Part shown: one piece after another, positions 46,245 to 53,998 of the stretch
Layout of the letters: each line of letters starts with the position of its first letter
How positions within the stretch are numbered: position 1 is the stretch's first letter
Source of the DNA: Methylocystis sp.
GTDB taxonomy: Bacteria > Pseudomonadota > Alphaproteobacteria > Rhizobiales > Beijerinckiaceae
Direction of reading: 5' to 3'
Length of the DNA: 64,000 nucleotides
NCBI GenBank assembly: GCA_016178015.1
Contig: JACOUB010000032.1
Coordinates: 1-64,000 of the forward strand
Program-made: the position numbers and the translations under genes
Notes under the pieces: model-generated
What the model was told of the DNA's origin: nothing
The model's input: only the letters and a program-made list of their open reading frames with translations
Database searches by the model: none

Positions 46245-46426
46245 CGAGTGGTGAGCGTTGGCTGGGGCAGAGCCGACCTTGACGATGGGCAAGTCGTTCT
46301 GCAAGGCCACTGAAAATAGAGGGAATTCAGAGCGTCTCCAAGCGGAGCGGGGCCGCTTCCGGGCGAAAGACGCCTTGCAGGGAGAATTGAGAACCACCTC
46401 GCGTTTCCGCAAGAGACCGCCCCGCC

Positions 46427-46750
46427 CTAAAACGGCAGCTTCATTCCGGGCGGCAACTGTAATCCGCCGGTCACAGATTTCATCATCTGCTCGGTCGCTT
46501 CCTCGGCTTTCTGGCGCGCCTGCGCATGCGCGGTGACGATGAGGTCTTCCAAAATGTCGTGTTCATCCGGCTTCAACAGGCTCGGATCGAGCCGCAGGTT
46601 CTTCAATGCGCCCTTGGCGTTGAGCGTCAACTTGACGAGACCGCCGCCCGCCTCGCCCTCGACCAGCGTCTCCTCGAGTTCGGCTTGCGCCTCGCTCATC
46701 TTGGCCTGCATGGCTTGCGCCTGTTTCATCAGTCCCATGAAATCGAGCAT
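46427..46750 (-). CDS. YbaB/EbfC family nucleoid-associated protein
   Basis: This 107-residue protein has the family pattern MGLMKQAQAMQAKMSEAQAE, then GGLVKLTLNAKGALKNLRLD and ILEDLIVTAHAQARQKAE. It binds DNA as a dimer. It lies 46 bases downstream of dnaX, as in most bacteria. Confidence 0.95.
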   Translation of the reverse strand: MLDFMGLMKQAQAMQAKMSEAQAELEETLVEGEAGGGLVKLTLNAKGALKNLRLDPSLLKPDEHDILEDLIVTAHAQARQKAEEATEQMMKSVTGGLQLPPGMKLPF

Positions 46751-46796
46751 CGCGCTTCTCCATCATGCCAGCGCTCATGTGGGAGGGCCGCCGGCG

Positions 46797-48698
46797 TCAT
46801 TGGTCGTCCGGCGCCGGCCCGTCTTCATAAACGATTTCGGGGTCGGCGCCAGGAATGGTTTCGCTTTCCCGTCCACGCGCCGCGATGATTTCGGCGCCGG
46901 GAAACCGCGCCAGCACCGCGGCGACGAGCGGATCGACCTCCAGCCCGTTGCGCCGCTGAGCCTCGCGCGCCTCGAGCTGCTCCTTGATGGTCGGCGCGCC
47001 GCCGCTGGCGGCGATGGCGACCAGCCAGCGCGCCCCGGTCCATTCTTGCAATCTCTGCATCAGCGTTGGCGCGATGCGCGGCGAGGCGCCGCTCGCCAGG
47101 GCGAATTCGATGCGGCCTTGCTCGAAACGCACGAGACGCACATCGGCTTGGAGCGCGACCTCGAGTTGTCGGTCGCCTTTTTCAGCGGCAAGCGTCACCA
47201 GCGCCGGAAAATCGGCGATCGCCACGCGCCCCTGCGCCTGAGCGAGATCGGCGGCGTGCTGCGGAGGCGTGTCCGCCTTCGGCGCCGCTGACGCTCGCAC
47301 AGCAGCGATCGTTGACGGCGCGGCGCGAGGCGCCAAGGCGAGCGGCGCCGTCGGCGCCTGGGCGCCGCTCGGTTGCAAAGCGGCGCGGTTGACGGCGGCG
47401 CCAACCGACGGCGCTCCAGTTGCGGAGTCGGCTTGCCCGAAACCCAAACGGCGCAAAGCCTCGTCCGGCGTCGGCAGTTCGGCGGCGTGGGCGAGGCGCA
47501 CCAGCACCATATCGGCGCCAGCCAAGGGTCGCTGCGAAACGCGCAGCTCGTCGACGCCCTTCATCAATATTTGCCAAGCTCGCGTCAGCACGGGGATCGA
47601 CAAACGTTCCGCCGCCGCCGCGCCGCGCCGGCGCTCTTCCTGCGTCAAGACGCTCGACAGCGCGACATCGGGAACAAGCTTCAAGCGCGTCGCAAGATGG
47701 GTGAATTCGGCGAGCTCCAACAACACTTGCGCCGGATCGGCGCCGCCTGTGTACTGCTCCTCGAGCATCGCCAGCGTCGCAGCGACGTCGCCGCGCATCG
47801 TCGCCTCGAACAGATCGATGACGCGCGCCTTGTCGGCGACGCCCAACATGAGGCGCAGATCATCGCTGGCGATGGCGCCGCCCCGATGCGCCGCGCCATA
47901 GGCGATGGCCTGATCGAGCAGCGACAAAGCGTCGCGCACTGAACCTTCCGCGGCGCGGGCGATCATCGCCAGAGCCTCAGATTCGATCGCCACGTTCTCG
48001 AGATCACAAATTTTCCGCAAATGTTCAGCCAGCGCTCCGGCGTCGACGCGGCGCAAATCGAAGCGCTGACAGCGCGAGCGCACCGTCACCGGAACCTTCT
48101 CGATCTCGGTGGTGGCGAAGATGAACTTTACGTGCTCCGGCGGCTCCTCGAGCGTCTTCAACAGGCCGTTGAAGGCGGGCTTGGAGAGCATGTGCACTTC
48201 GTCGATGATGTAGACCTTGGTGCGCGCCGTCACCGGACGATAGCGGGCGTTGTCGATGATCTCGCGCACGTCGTCGATGCCGGTGTGCGAGGCGGCGTCC
48301 ATTTCCAGCACGTCGATGTGACGCGACTCGATGATCGCCTGACAATGCACGCCAAGCTCGTTCATATGGATCGTCGGCCGGTCGACGGCGGGCCGGCCGT
48401 CCTTGGCGGGCAGCTCGTAATTGAAGGCGCGCGCCAGAATGCGGGCGGTCGTCGTCTTGCCGACCCCGCGCACGCCGGTGAGCAGGTAAGCTTGATGAAT
48501 GCGCTCGAGATCGAAAGCGTTCTGGAGGGTGCGCACCATCGGCGCCTGGCCGATGAGGTCCTCGAAGCGGCAAGGACGATATTTGCGCGCCAATACCCGA
48601 TAGGCGGCGCCCGGCGGCGGCTGTTGCGGCGTCAGCGCCAAAGCCAGGCTTTCTTCCGGGGCGGTCGATGGCGTGTCTTGCGGGCGCACGTCGTCCAT
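46797..48698 (-). CDS. dnaX: DNA polymerase III subunits gamma/tau
   Basis: This 633-residue clamp-loader ATPase has the Walker A motif in GVRGVGKTTTARILARAF, IDEVHMLSKPAFNGLLKTLE (Walker B) and FIFATTEIEKVPVTVRSRCQ (sensor 1 and arginine finger). An alanine-rich linker follows, then a C-terminal tau domain. Of the zinc-module cysteines found in E. coli only one remains (GVHCQAIIESR), as in other alphaproteobacterial DnaX proteins known to me. The start at 48698 (MDDVRPQD) leaves the SRP RNA upstream untranslated; the longer frame to 48821 reads that RNA. Confidence 0.95.
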   Translation of the reverse strand: MDDVRPQDTPSTAPEESLALALTPQQPPPGAAYRVLARKYRPCRFEDLIGQAPMVRTLQNAFDLERIHQAYLLTGVRGVGKTTTARILARAFNYELPAKDGRPAVDRPTIHMNELGVHCQAIIESRHIDVLEMDAASHTGIDDVREIIDNARYRPVTARTKVYIIDEVHMLSKPAFNGLLKTLEEPPEHVKFIFATTEIEKVPVTVRSRCQRFDLRRVDAGALAEHLRKICDLENVAIESEALAMIARAAEGSVRDALSLLDQAIAYGAAHRGGAIASDDLRLMLGVADKARVIDLFEATMRGDVAATLAMLEEQYTGGADPAQVLLELAEFTHLATRLKLVPDVALSSVLTQEERRRGAAAAERLSIPVLTRAWQILMKGVDELRVSQRPLAGADMVLVRLAHAAELPTPDEALRRLGFGQADSATGAPSVGAAVNRAALQPSGAQAPTAPLALAPRAAPSTIAAVRASAAPKADTPPQHAADLAQAQGRVAIADFPALVTLAAEKGDRQLEVALQADVRLVRFEQGRIEFALASGASPRIAPTLMQRLQEWTGARWLVAIAASGGAPTIKEQLEAREAQRRNGLEVDPLVAAVLARFPGAEIIAARGRESETIPGADPEIVYEDGPAPDDQ

Positions 48699-48723
48699 CT
48701 GCCTCGGGAATCCGCCTTTAAGA

Positions 48724-48821
48724 GTGGGAGGCTGGACGAAGACCCGCCCGGTCTCGTTAGGGCTGCTTCCTTCCGGACCTGACCCGGTTGGCGAGTGGAG
48801 CGTCCACCGCCAACCTCCCAC
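48724..48821 (-). ncRNA. ffs: Small signal recognition particle RNA (4.5S type)
   Basis: Read on the minus strand, the segment contains the near-invariant apical core GGTCAGGTCCGGAAGGAAGC followed by AGCCCTAAC. Complementary ends GTGGGAGG and CCTCCCAC close a rod-like hairpin of about 98 bases. This is the bacterial small SRP RNA that binds Ffh. It lies directly upstream of dnaX in the same orientation, its usual alphaproteobacterial location. The exact ends are inferred from pairing. Confidence 0.93.
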
Positions 48822-48916
48822 GCTTTATGTGGCAAAAGTCGCGGGCGGGCGCAAGGTGAGGCTCGACGATAAGCCCGATCTTTGCGCGATCAGGCAAGAG
48901 AGTGCGGCGCCGCGCC

Positions 48917-49681
48917 TTACTGCACCAGCTTCGGCGCTCCGGCGCGCGGGGCCTCGTTCTCCTGCATGATGCCGAGACGTCGCGCGACTTCCGTGTAGGC
49001 CTCGACGAGGCCGCCCATGTCGCGGCGGAACCGATCCTTGTCCAGCTTATCGTTCGACTTGATGTCCCACAGCCGGCAGGAATCGGGGGAGATTTCGTCG
49101 GCGACGACGATGCGCATCAGATCGCCCTCCCACAAGCGCCCGCACTCCATCTTGAAATCGACGAGACGGATGCCGACGCCCAGGAACAGGCCGGAGAGGA
49201 AGTCGTTGACCCTGATGGCCAGAGCCATGATGTCGTCGATCTCCTGGGGGCTCGCCCAACCGAAGGCGGTGATGTGCTCCTCCGACACCATCGGATCGTC
49301 GAGCGCGTCGTTCTTGTAATAGAACTCGATAATCGAGCGCGGCAGCTGCGTGCCCTCTTCCATGCCCAGCCGCTTCGACAGCGAGCCGGCCGCGACGTTG
49401 CGCACCACCACCTCGAGCGGCACGATCTCGACCTCGCGAATGAGCTGCTCGCGCATGTTGAGCCGGCGGATGAAATGGGTCGGCACGCCGATGTCGTTGA
49501 GATGCTGGAAAATAAACTCCGAAATGCGGTTGTTGAGCACGCCCTTGCCGTCGATGACCTCGTGTTTCTTGGCGTTGAAGGCGGTGGCGTCGTCCTTGAA
49601 ATGTTGAATCAAAGTGCCCGGCTCCGGGCCCTCATAGAGGACCTTGGCCTTGCCTTCGTAAATGCGACGGCGGCGATTCAT
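48917..49681 (-). CDS. purC: Phosphoribosylaminoimidazole-succinocarboxamide synthase
   Basis: This 254-residue SAICAR synthetase joins aspartate to CAIR in purine synthesis. It has [54 protein letters not shown] and [10 protein letters not shown]. The ATG at 49681 gives the start typical of relatives; earlier in-frame codons at 49711 and 49807 are not supported. It lies upstream of the SRP RNA and dnaX on the same strand. Confidence 0.95.
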   Translation of the reverse strand: MNRRRRIYEGKAKVLYEGPEPGTLIQHFKDDATAFNAKKHEVIDGKGVLNNRISEFIFQHLNDIGVPTHFIRRLNMREQLIREVEIVPLEVVVRNVAAGSLSKRLGMEEGTQLPRSIIEFYYKNDALDDPMVSEEHITAFGWASPQEIDDIMALAIRVNDFLSGLFLGVGIRLVDFKMECGRLWEGDLMRIVVADEISPDSCRLWDIKSNDKLDKDRFRRDMGGLVEAYTEVARRLGIMQENEAPRAGAPKLVQ

Positions 49682-49937
49682 CGGGATCAACCGGGGCTTG
49701 AGAAAATCCATGAGACGGGCCGCAGCTCCTCGTTTGGGCTCCGCAACCGGCGCCGTCGTGAAGGCGACCGCCACCCTCGTGAAACCGCGCCAACTGCAGA
49801 GCAGCATTCGCAGTGGCTGCGGATTGCGAGCGTCCTAGCCTTTTCCCGCGGCGGTTACAACCCGCCCCGCGAGACTATCCGAAAGGCCCCGCCGGCACAA
49901 CGCGCGCCCTTTCCTTTGCACAAATGCGCTCCCGATA

Positions 49938-49966
49938 TTGGATTTTTTGTCGAATCTCAATATACG
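49938..49966 (+). promoter_or_regulatory. Candidate sigma-70 promoter for the ATPase zeta-subunit gene
   Basis: TTGGAT (49938-49943) and TATACG (49961-49966) are 17 bases apart, about 80 bases upstream of the zeta-subunit ATG. The surrounding 363-base gap between purC and this gene has no other supported feature. Confidence 0.4.
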
Positions 49967-50044
49967 CATGACGGTATATCGCCGTTGGGGCGTTCGAAGA
50001 CATGGCGCGCCATTTCGAAGCAAATTGGACAACCGAGGGTAGAA

Positions 50045-50368
50045 ATGGGCACGTTCGACAAACGCGAGGAATCATTCGAAAAACGCTTCGTCCACGAGCA
50101 GGAGCTGCGCTTTCGCGCCGTGGCGCGCCGCAACAAGCTGCTCGGCGCGTGGGCGGCGGAAAAGCTCGGCAAGATCGGCGGCGACGCGCAAGCCTACGCC
50201 GACGCGCTCGTCGCCACGGGAGCGTTGCAGGGGACGAGCGAGGCCGTTTTCGCCAAAGTGAAAAAGGATTTCGCGGGCGCCGGCGTCGCCCAGTCCGACC
50301 ACCAGATTCGCCGCACCATGGATGAGCTGCTCGAGGCCGCCACGGCCGAGGTTAAGGCGGGAGAGTAG
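50045..50368 (+). CDS. F1-ATPase inhibitor zeta subunit (DUF1476)
   Basis: This 107-residue, helical, charged protein has TFDKREESFEKRFVHEQELR, then RRNKLLGAWAAEKLG and a C-terminal helix (QIRRTMDELLEAATAEV). This is the DUF1476 pattern of the alphaproteobacterial zeta subunit, whose N-terminal helix blocks reverse rotation of F1-ATPase in Paracoccus. It stands alone, away from any atp genes. Identity of the family is firm; inhibition in this organism is inferred. Confidence 0.88.
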   Translation: MGTFDKREESFEKRFVHEQELRFRAVARRNKLLGAWAAEKLGKIGGDAQAYADALVATGALQGTSEAVFAKVKKDFAGAGVAQSDHQIRRTMDELLEAATAEVKAGE

Positions 50369-50527
50369 GCCGCGTCCGCGACCCCATACAAAGGCGATCG
50401 GTTTTTATCCCTCGCCCTTTACCCTACGAAACGATTTTCTGGGCTCCTCAGAACGAGGAACCCATTTGGCCTGGCGCCCGCCGGCGAACGCAAGCCTTTG
50501 TTCACGCGCCGGCCCGATGGTTTCCAG

Positions 50528-51505
50528 ATGCGACAACGAGCTCCCAAAGCCAAGCCTGTTCCCGCGGCCGGCGCCTTCACGGCGGCGCCGGAAATTGCCG
50601 CGGAGGCGGCTCTCTGGCTGGAGCATCTGGCCGGCGAGCGGCGCTGTTCGCGGCACACGCTCGACGGCTATGCGCGCGACGTGCGGTTTTTTCTCGCCTT
50701 TCTCACCGAGCATCTCGGCGCCCCGCCGGACGCTGCGGCGTTGAAAGGCCTGGCGCCGGCGGATGTGCGCGCCTTTCTGGCCAGGCGACGCAACGAGGGG
50801 TTGGAGAACCGCTCGCTGGCGCGCGCCTTGGCCGCCGTGCGCTCCTTTTTGCGGTTTCTCGAGAAGAAAGGCCTCGCCAAGACCGATGTGTTCAGCGCGG
50901 TGCGGGTGCCCAAGCGCGCGCGTGGCCTGCCCAAGGCCCTAACGATTGCGGACGCCCGCGACCTGTTGGATCGAGGCTCGCGCGAGGGCGACGCCCGCGA
51001 GCCCTGGATCATCGCCCGCGATACAGCGGTGCTGGCGCTGCTCTATGGGGCCGGGCTGCGCATCTCGGAGGCGCTGTCGATCGAACGCGCCCAGGCGCCG
51101 ATCGGCAGAATCGACCGCCTCGCCATTCTCGGCAAGGGCGGCAAGACCCGCACCGTGCCGGTGATCGTCCCGGTGCGCCGGGCGATCGAGACCTATCTTG
51201 ATCTCTGCCCACACAATCTCGCCGGCGGGCCGTTGTTCCTCGGCGCGAAGGGCGGCCGGTTGTCGCCGCGCATCGTGCAGCTCGCCGTGCAGCGGATGCG
51301 CGGTGCGCTCGGCCTGCCGGACAGCGCCACGCCGCATGCGCTGCGCCATTCCTTCGCCACCCATCTGCTGGGACGCGGCGGCGATCTGCGCACGATCCAG
51401 GAGCTGTTGGGCCACGCCTCGCTCTCCACCACGCAAATCTATACGTCGGTGGACAAGACCCGGCTGCTCGACGCCTATCGTCTGGCGCATCCGCGGGCGG
51501 ATTAG
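50528..51505 (+). CDS. xerC: Site-specific tyrosine recombinase XerC
   Basis: This 325-residue recombinase has an N-terminal SAM-like DNA-binding domain (WLEHLAGERRCSRHTLDGYA). The catalytic domain carries all key residues: Arg in YGAGLRISEALS, Lys in LGKGGKTRTVP, His/Arg in HALRHSFATHLLG, His in LLGHASLSTTQIY and the tyrosine in the same segment. It resolves chromosome dimers at dif with XerD. The ATG at 50528 is preferred over an in-frame TTG at 50498. XerD is the alternative name. The gene context does not suggest a mobile integrase. Confidence 0.88.
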   Translation: MRQRAPKAKPVPAAGAFTAAPEIAAEAALWLEHLAGERRCSRHTLDGYARDVRFFLAFLTEHLGAPPDAAALKGLAPADVRAFLARRRNEGLENRSLARALAAVRSFLRFLEKKGLAKTDVFSAVRVPKRARGLPKALTIADARDLLDRGSREGDAREPWIIARDTAVLALLYGAGLRISEALSIERAQAPIGRIDRLAILGKGGKTRTVPVIVPVRRAIETYLDLCPHNLAGGPLFLGAKGGRLSPRIVQLAVQRMRGALGLPDSATPHALRHSFATHLLGRGGDLRTIQELLGHASLSTTQIYTSVDKTRLLDAYRLAHPRAD

Positions 51506-51577
51506 GGCGATCAGGTCGAAACAAACAAAAAGGCGCAAATCGCGATGCGATGTGAAACGATTTGGCTCGACAGAGCG

Positions 51578-51585
51578 TTAACCAT
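51578..51585 (+). promoter_or_regulatory. Candidate CtrA half-site upstream of a small secreted peptide gene
   Basis: TTAACCAT is an exact CtrA half-site, 65 bases upstream of the ATG at 51650. It is a lone half-site, so chance occurrence is possible. Confidence 0.3.
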
Positions 51586-51649
51586 AGGGCGAAAGCCGGT
51601 CTCGCGCGGAGAGGCGCCCGGCGTCTCGGACGCGAGAAGTGAGGTTCGT

Positions 51650-51784
51650 ATGCGCAAAACGGTAGGGATTGCGGTGCTCGCAGTCTTGCTCATGCTCGGA
51701 ATCGCCGGCGCGGGAGCGCACATGATCTATGCGCCGCAGGCTGGCGCGGACGACTTCTGTTACGGCTACGCGATCTGCCAGTGA
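51650..51784 (+). CDS. Small secreted or membrane-anchored peptide, unknown function
   Basis: This 44-residue peptide has a short basic start (MRKTVG) and one hydrophobic helix (about 6-23). A short polar tail contains two cysteines (DDFCYGYAICQ) that could pair in the periplasm. A purine-rich GTGAGG precedes the ATG at 51650. I do not recognise the family. It follows xerC by 144 bases and has its own possible promoter region with a CtrA-like site. Confidence 0.5.
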   Translation: MRKTVGIAVLAVLLMLGIAGAGAHMIYAPQAGADDFCYGYAICQ

Positions 51785-51884
51785 TCCGGGATGCAGATGA
51801 GCTGTTCGGCTTAAGCGCAAACGCGCTCTCCCAAAGGGAGTCATATATCTTTTTGGGCGGTCGGTTCGGCTAGGCGCCAACCTT

Positions 51885-51987
51885 GTCCCGCGATGCGGGA
51901 GAAGGTGGCGCGGCAAATCGCCAGCGCCCTCATCCGACCCTCGCTGACGCGAGGGCTGCCTTCTCCCGTGAAACGGGAGAAGGGACG
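51885..51987. repeat. Intergenic palindromic repeat (family B variant)
   Basis: TCCCGCGATGCGGGAGAAGG at one end and CTTCTCCCGTGAAACGGGAG at the other enclose CCCTCATCCGACCCTCGCTG. The 356-base gap between the small peptide gene and the oxidase subunit IV holds this repeat and no supported gene. Confidence 0.75.
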
Positions 51988-52140
51988 CGCGCCGTTTCTT
52001 GGTTGGGAAACATGCGTTTCCGCACAACATTGCGACTTGTGGGCATGCCGTAGCCCACAGAGAGGGACGCGAGCACAAGCGATCAACCGGATTTCGTAAT
52101 ACATTATAATTCGATGGCGTTCTGACGTCGGAAGCCCCCG

Positions 52141-52542
52141 TCAGCCTCCCGCTGCGAAGAACGTCAGTCGCGTGATGTGCGTATAGTACGATTCGAACGC
52201 CATGAGTGCGACGAACACCAATAGCGCTGGCGGTATGATCAAAATGGCGACGCTCAGCGCCAGCCGCTCCCACGCCATGTGCATGAAGACGGCGACGATA
52301 AGGCCTGCCTTCAACAGCATGAACAGAAGGATCAGCGTCCATCTGAGATATCCCGCAAGGCCGAAATAGTCGACGAGATAGGAGCATGTGCTGAGCACGA
52401 ACAGCCATCCCCATACGACCAGATAGAGCTTGATGGGATGCTGCTGTGCTTGCGTATGCGCCGTTGTCGTCGCGCCGGGACTTCCTTTCGAGGGGGCGCT
52501 TGCCTGTGCGAGATTTTCCGCAGATGTGGGGGACGCTCTCAT
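52141..52542 (-). CDS. Cytochrome c oxidase subunit IV-like protein
   Basis: This 133-residue protein has three membrane helices (about 40-60, 70-90 and 97-117) and FMLLKAGLIVAVFMHMAWER, typical of the prokaryotic subunit IV / CyoD family. It has a polar N-terminus. It is the last gene of the oxidase operon, 11 bases after coxP. It supports assembly or stability of the oxidase and carries no cofactor. Confidence 0.87.
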   Translation of the reverse strand: MRASPTSAENLAQASAPSKGSPGATTTAHTQAQQHPIKLYLVVWGWLFVLSTCSYLVDYFGLAGYLRWTLILLFMLLKAGLIVAVFMHMAWERLALSVAILIIPPALLVFVALMAFESYYTHITRLTFFAAGG

Positions 52543-52553
52543 GCCTATTCTCC

Positions 52554-53264
52554 TCACCAAAGATAGAAGAGGGCGAAGATGAAGACCCATACCAGATCGA
52601 CGAAATGCCAATAGAGGCCCATGATTTCGACGATCTCGTAACGGCCCTTCCGGCTCGTGAAAAACCCGCGCCTTTCCTGGTCGAAGTCGCCGCGCAACAT
52701 CTTGCGCGCGAGAGCGAGTAGGAAGATCACGCCGATCGTCACATGGGTTCCGTGAAACCCGGTGATCATGAAAAAGGACGAGCCGAACTGCGCCGCGCCC
52801 CAGGGATTGCCCCAGGGCCTCACCCCTTCCATGATCAGTTTCGTCCACTCGAAAGCTTGCATGCCGACGAATGTCGCGCCGAACGCCGCCGTCGCCAGCA
52901 TCAGCGACGCTGCTTTGAGCCGATCGCGGCGGTAACCGAGGTTGACGGCCATCGCCATGGTGCCGCTGCTGCTGATCAGCACAAACGTCATGATGGCGAT
53001 CAGCAGCAAGGGGACCGGCGCGCCGCCGATCGTCAAGGCGAAGACTTCGCTCGGATTTGGCCATGGCGCCGTCGTCGACATGCGCACGGTCATGTACGAC
53101 AGCAGAAAACAGCTGAAGATGAAGGTGTCGCTTAAGAGAAAGATCCACATCATGGCCTTGCCCCACGATGCAGTCTTGAAGGCGCGCTGATCCGAGGACC
53201 AATCGGCGGCGAAGCCTCGCCAGCCGAGAGGCCGCTCGATGATGTCTTCACGCTTTTGCGTCAT
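52554..53264 (-). CDS. coxP: Cytochrome c oxidase subunit III (second copy, CoxP-like)
   Basis: This 236-residue protein has six to seven helices. WIFLLSDTFIFSCFLLSYM, AFEWTKLIMEGV, GSSFFMITGFHGTHVTIGVI and GLYWHFVDLVWVFIFALFYL are subunit III hallmarks, including the conserved glutamate and histidine pair. The ATG at 53264 is chosen. It lies next to another subunit III gene, the arrangement of Bradyrhizobium coxMNOP. Confidence 0.88.
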   Translation of the reverse strand: MTQKREDIIERPLGWRGFAADWSSDQRAFKTASWGKAMMWIFLLSDTFIFSCFLLSYMTVRMSTTAPWPNPSEVFALTIGGAPVPLLLIAIMTFVLISSSGTMAMAVNLGYRRDRLKAASLMLATAAFGATFVGMQAFEWTKLIMEGVRPWGNPWGAAQFGSSFFMITGFHGTHVTIGVIFLLALARKMLRGDFDQERRGFFTSRKGRYEIVEIMGLYWHFVDLVWVFIFALFYLW

Positions 53265-53296
53265 CGGTTCCGCGCTCACGAGCGTCTTCCCTTTTT

Positions 53297-53998
53297 TCAG
53301 GCGAGCAACTTGCGGCAAATGACCGCAAAGTCGTCTCCCCAGCCGGTCAGCAGAGCAAATATGACAACCCACACGAACAGCATGAAATGCCAGTAGATGG
53401 CGCACAATTCGACGCTTTGGCGCAAGGCGCTCCCATCGGTATGGCGCCACGCCTTGGCGGCGGTTCGCGCCAGCGCCGTTAGGCCGCCGGCCAAATGCAG
53501 GCCGTGGACGCCGGTCAGCAGGTAGAAGAAGGCGTTGGCCGGGTTGCTCGCTGCAAAAAAACCGGCGGCGTTCAGCTGTCGCCATGCCGAGAGCTGCCCA
53601 ACCAAGAAGGCGAGCGCCAGGACGGCCGCCGCGCCGAGGCTGGCTCTGAGATGGTCCGTCGCGGCCGCCCGTGCGGCAGAGCGCGCATATTGGAGAGCGA
53701 CGCTGCTCGCGATCAGTGCGCCCGTGTTGAGCCACAGGATGCGCGGCGCAGGCAAAACTCTCCAGTCGGGCGCGTCCATGCGCATCAAATAGGCGCTGAT
53801 CAGCAGCGCGAACAAGGCGCCGACGACCGCCAGAAATACCGCCAGTCCGATCTTCGCCGCGGGCGCCGACGCGGCGGCGCCGGGAAAGGCGCTGCTCGCG
53901 CCCTCCTGCAACCAAGGCTGCATCGTCAGCCCTTGACGCGACAGCCACCAAGCGGCGGTCGCCGCGACGAGCGCGAGGAAAACAATGATGACGCTCAC
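53297..53998 (-). CDS. coxO: Cytochrome c oxidase subunit III (first copy, CoxO-like, GTG start)
   Basis: This 233-residue membrane protein starts with GTG at 53998, overlapping the coxN stop by 4 bases (GTGA), with GGGAG upstream. FYLLTGVHGLHLAGGLTALA and CAIYWHFMLFVWVVIFALLT are the conserved end helices of subunit III. The N-terminal half is divergent from coxP. The two subunit III proteins are only distantly alike, so this is an old pair rather than a recent duplication. Confidence 0.85.
   Translation of the reverse strand: MSVIIVFLALVAATAAWWLSRQGLTMQPWLQEGASSAFPGAAASAPAAKIGLAVFLAVVGALFALLISAYLMRMDAPDWRVLPAPRILWLNTGALIASSVALQYARSAARAAATDHLRASLGAAAVLALAFLVGQLSAWRQLNAAGFFAASNPANAFFYLLTGVHGLHLAGGLTALARTAAKAWRHTDGSALRQSVELCAIYWHFMLFVWVVIFALLTGWGDDFAVICRKLLA

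Noticed and set aside
48902-50044. Long upstream extension of the ATPase zeta-subunit frame across purC
   Set aside because: Only the last 107 codons match the zeta family; the rest is antisense to purC. The start at 50045 is consistent with relatives.
50528-51505. Phage or integron-type integrase
   Set aside because: Length and motifs match XerC/XerD, no attachment site or mobile genes are adjacent, and the neighbours are housekeeping genes.
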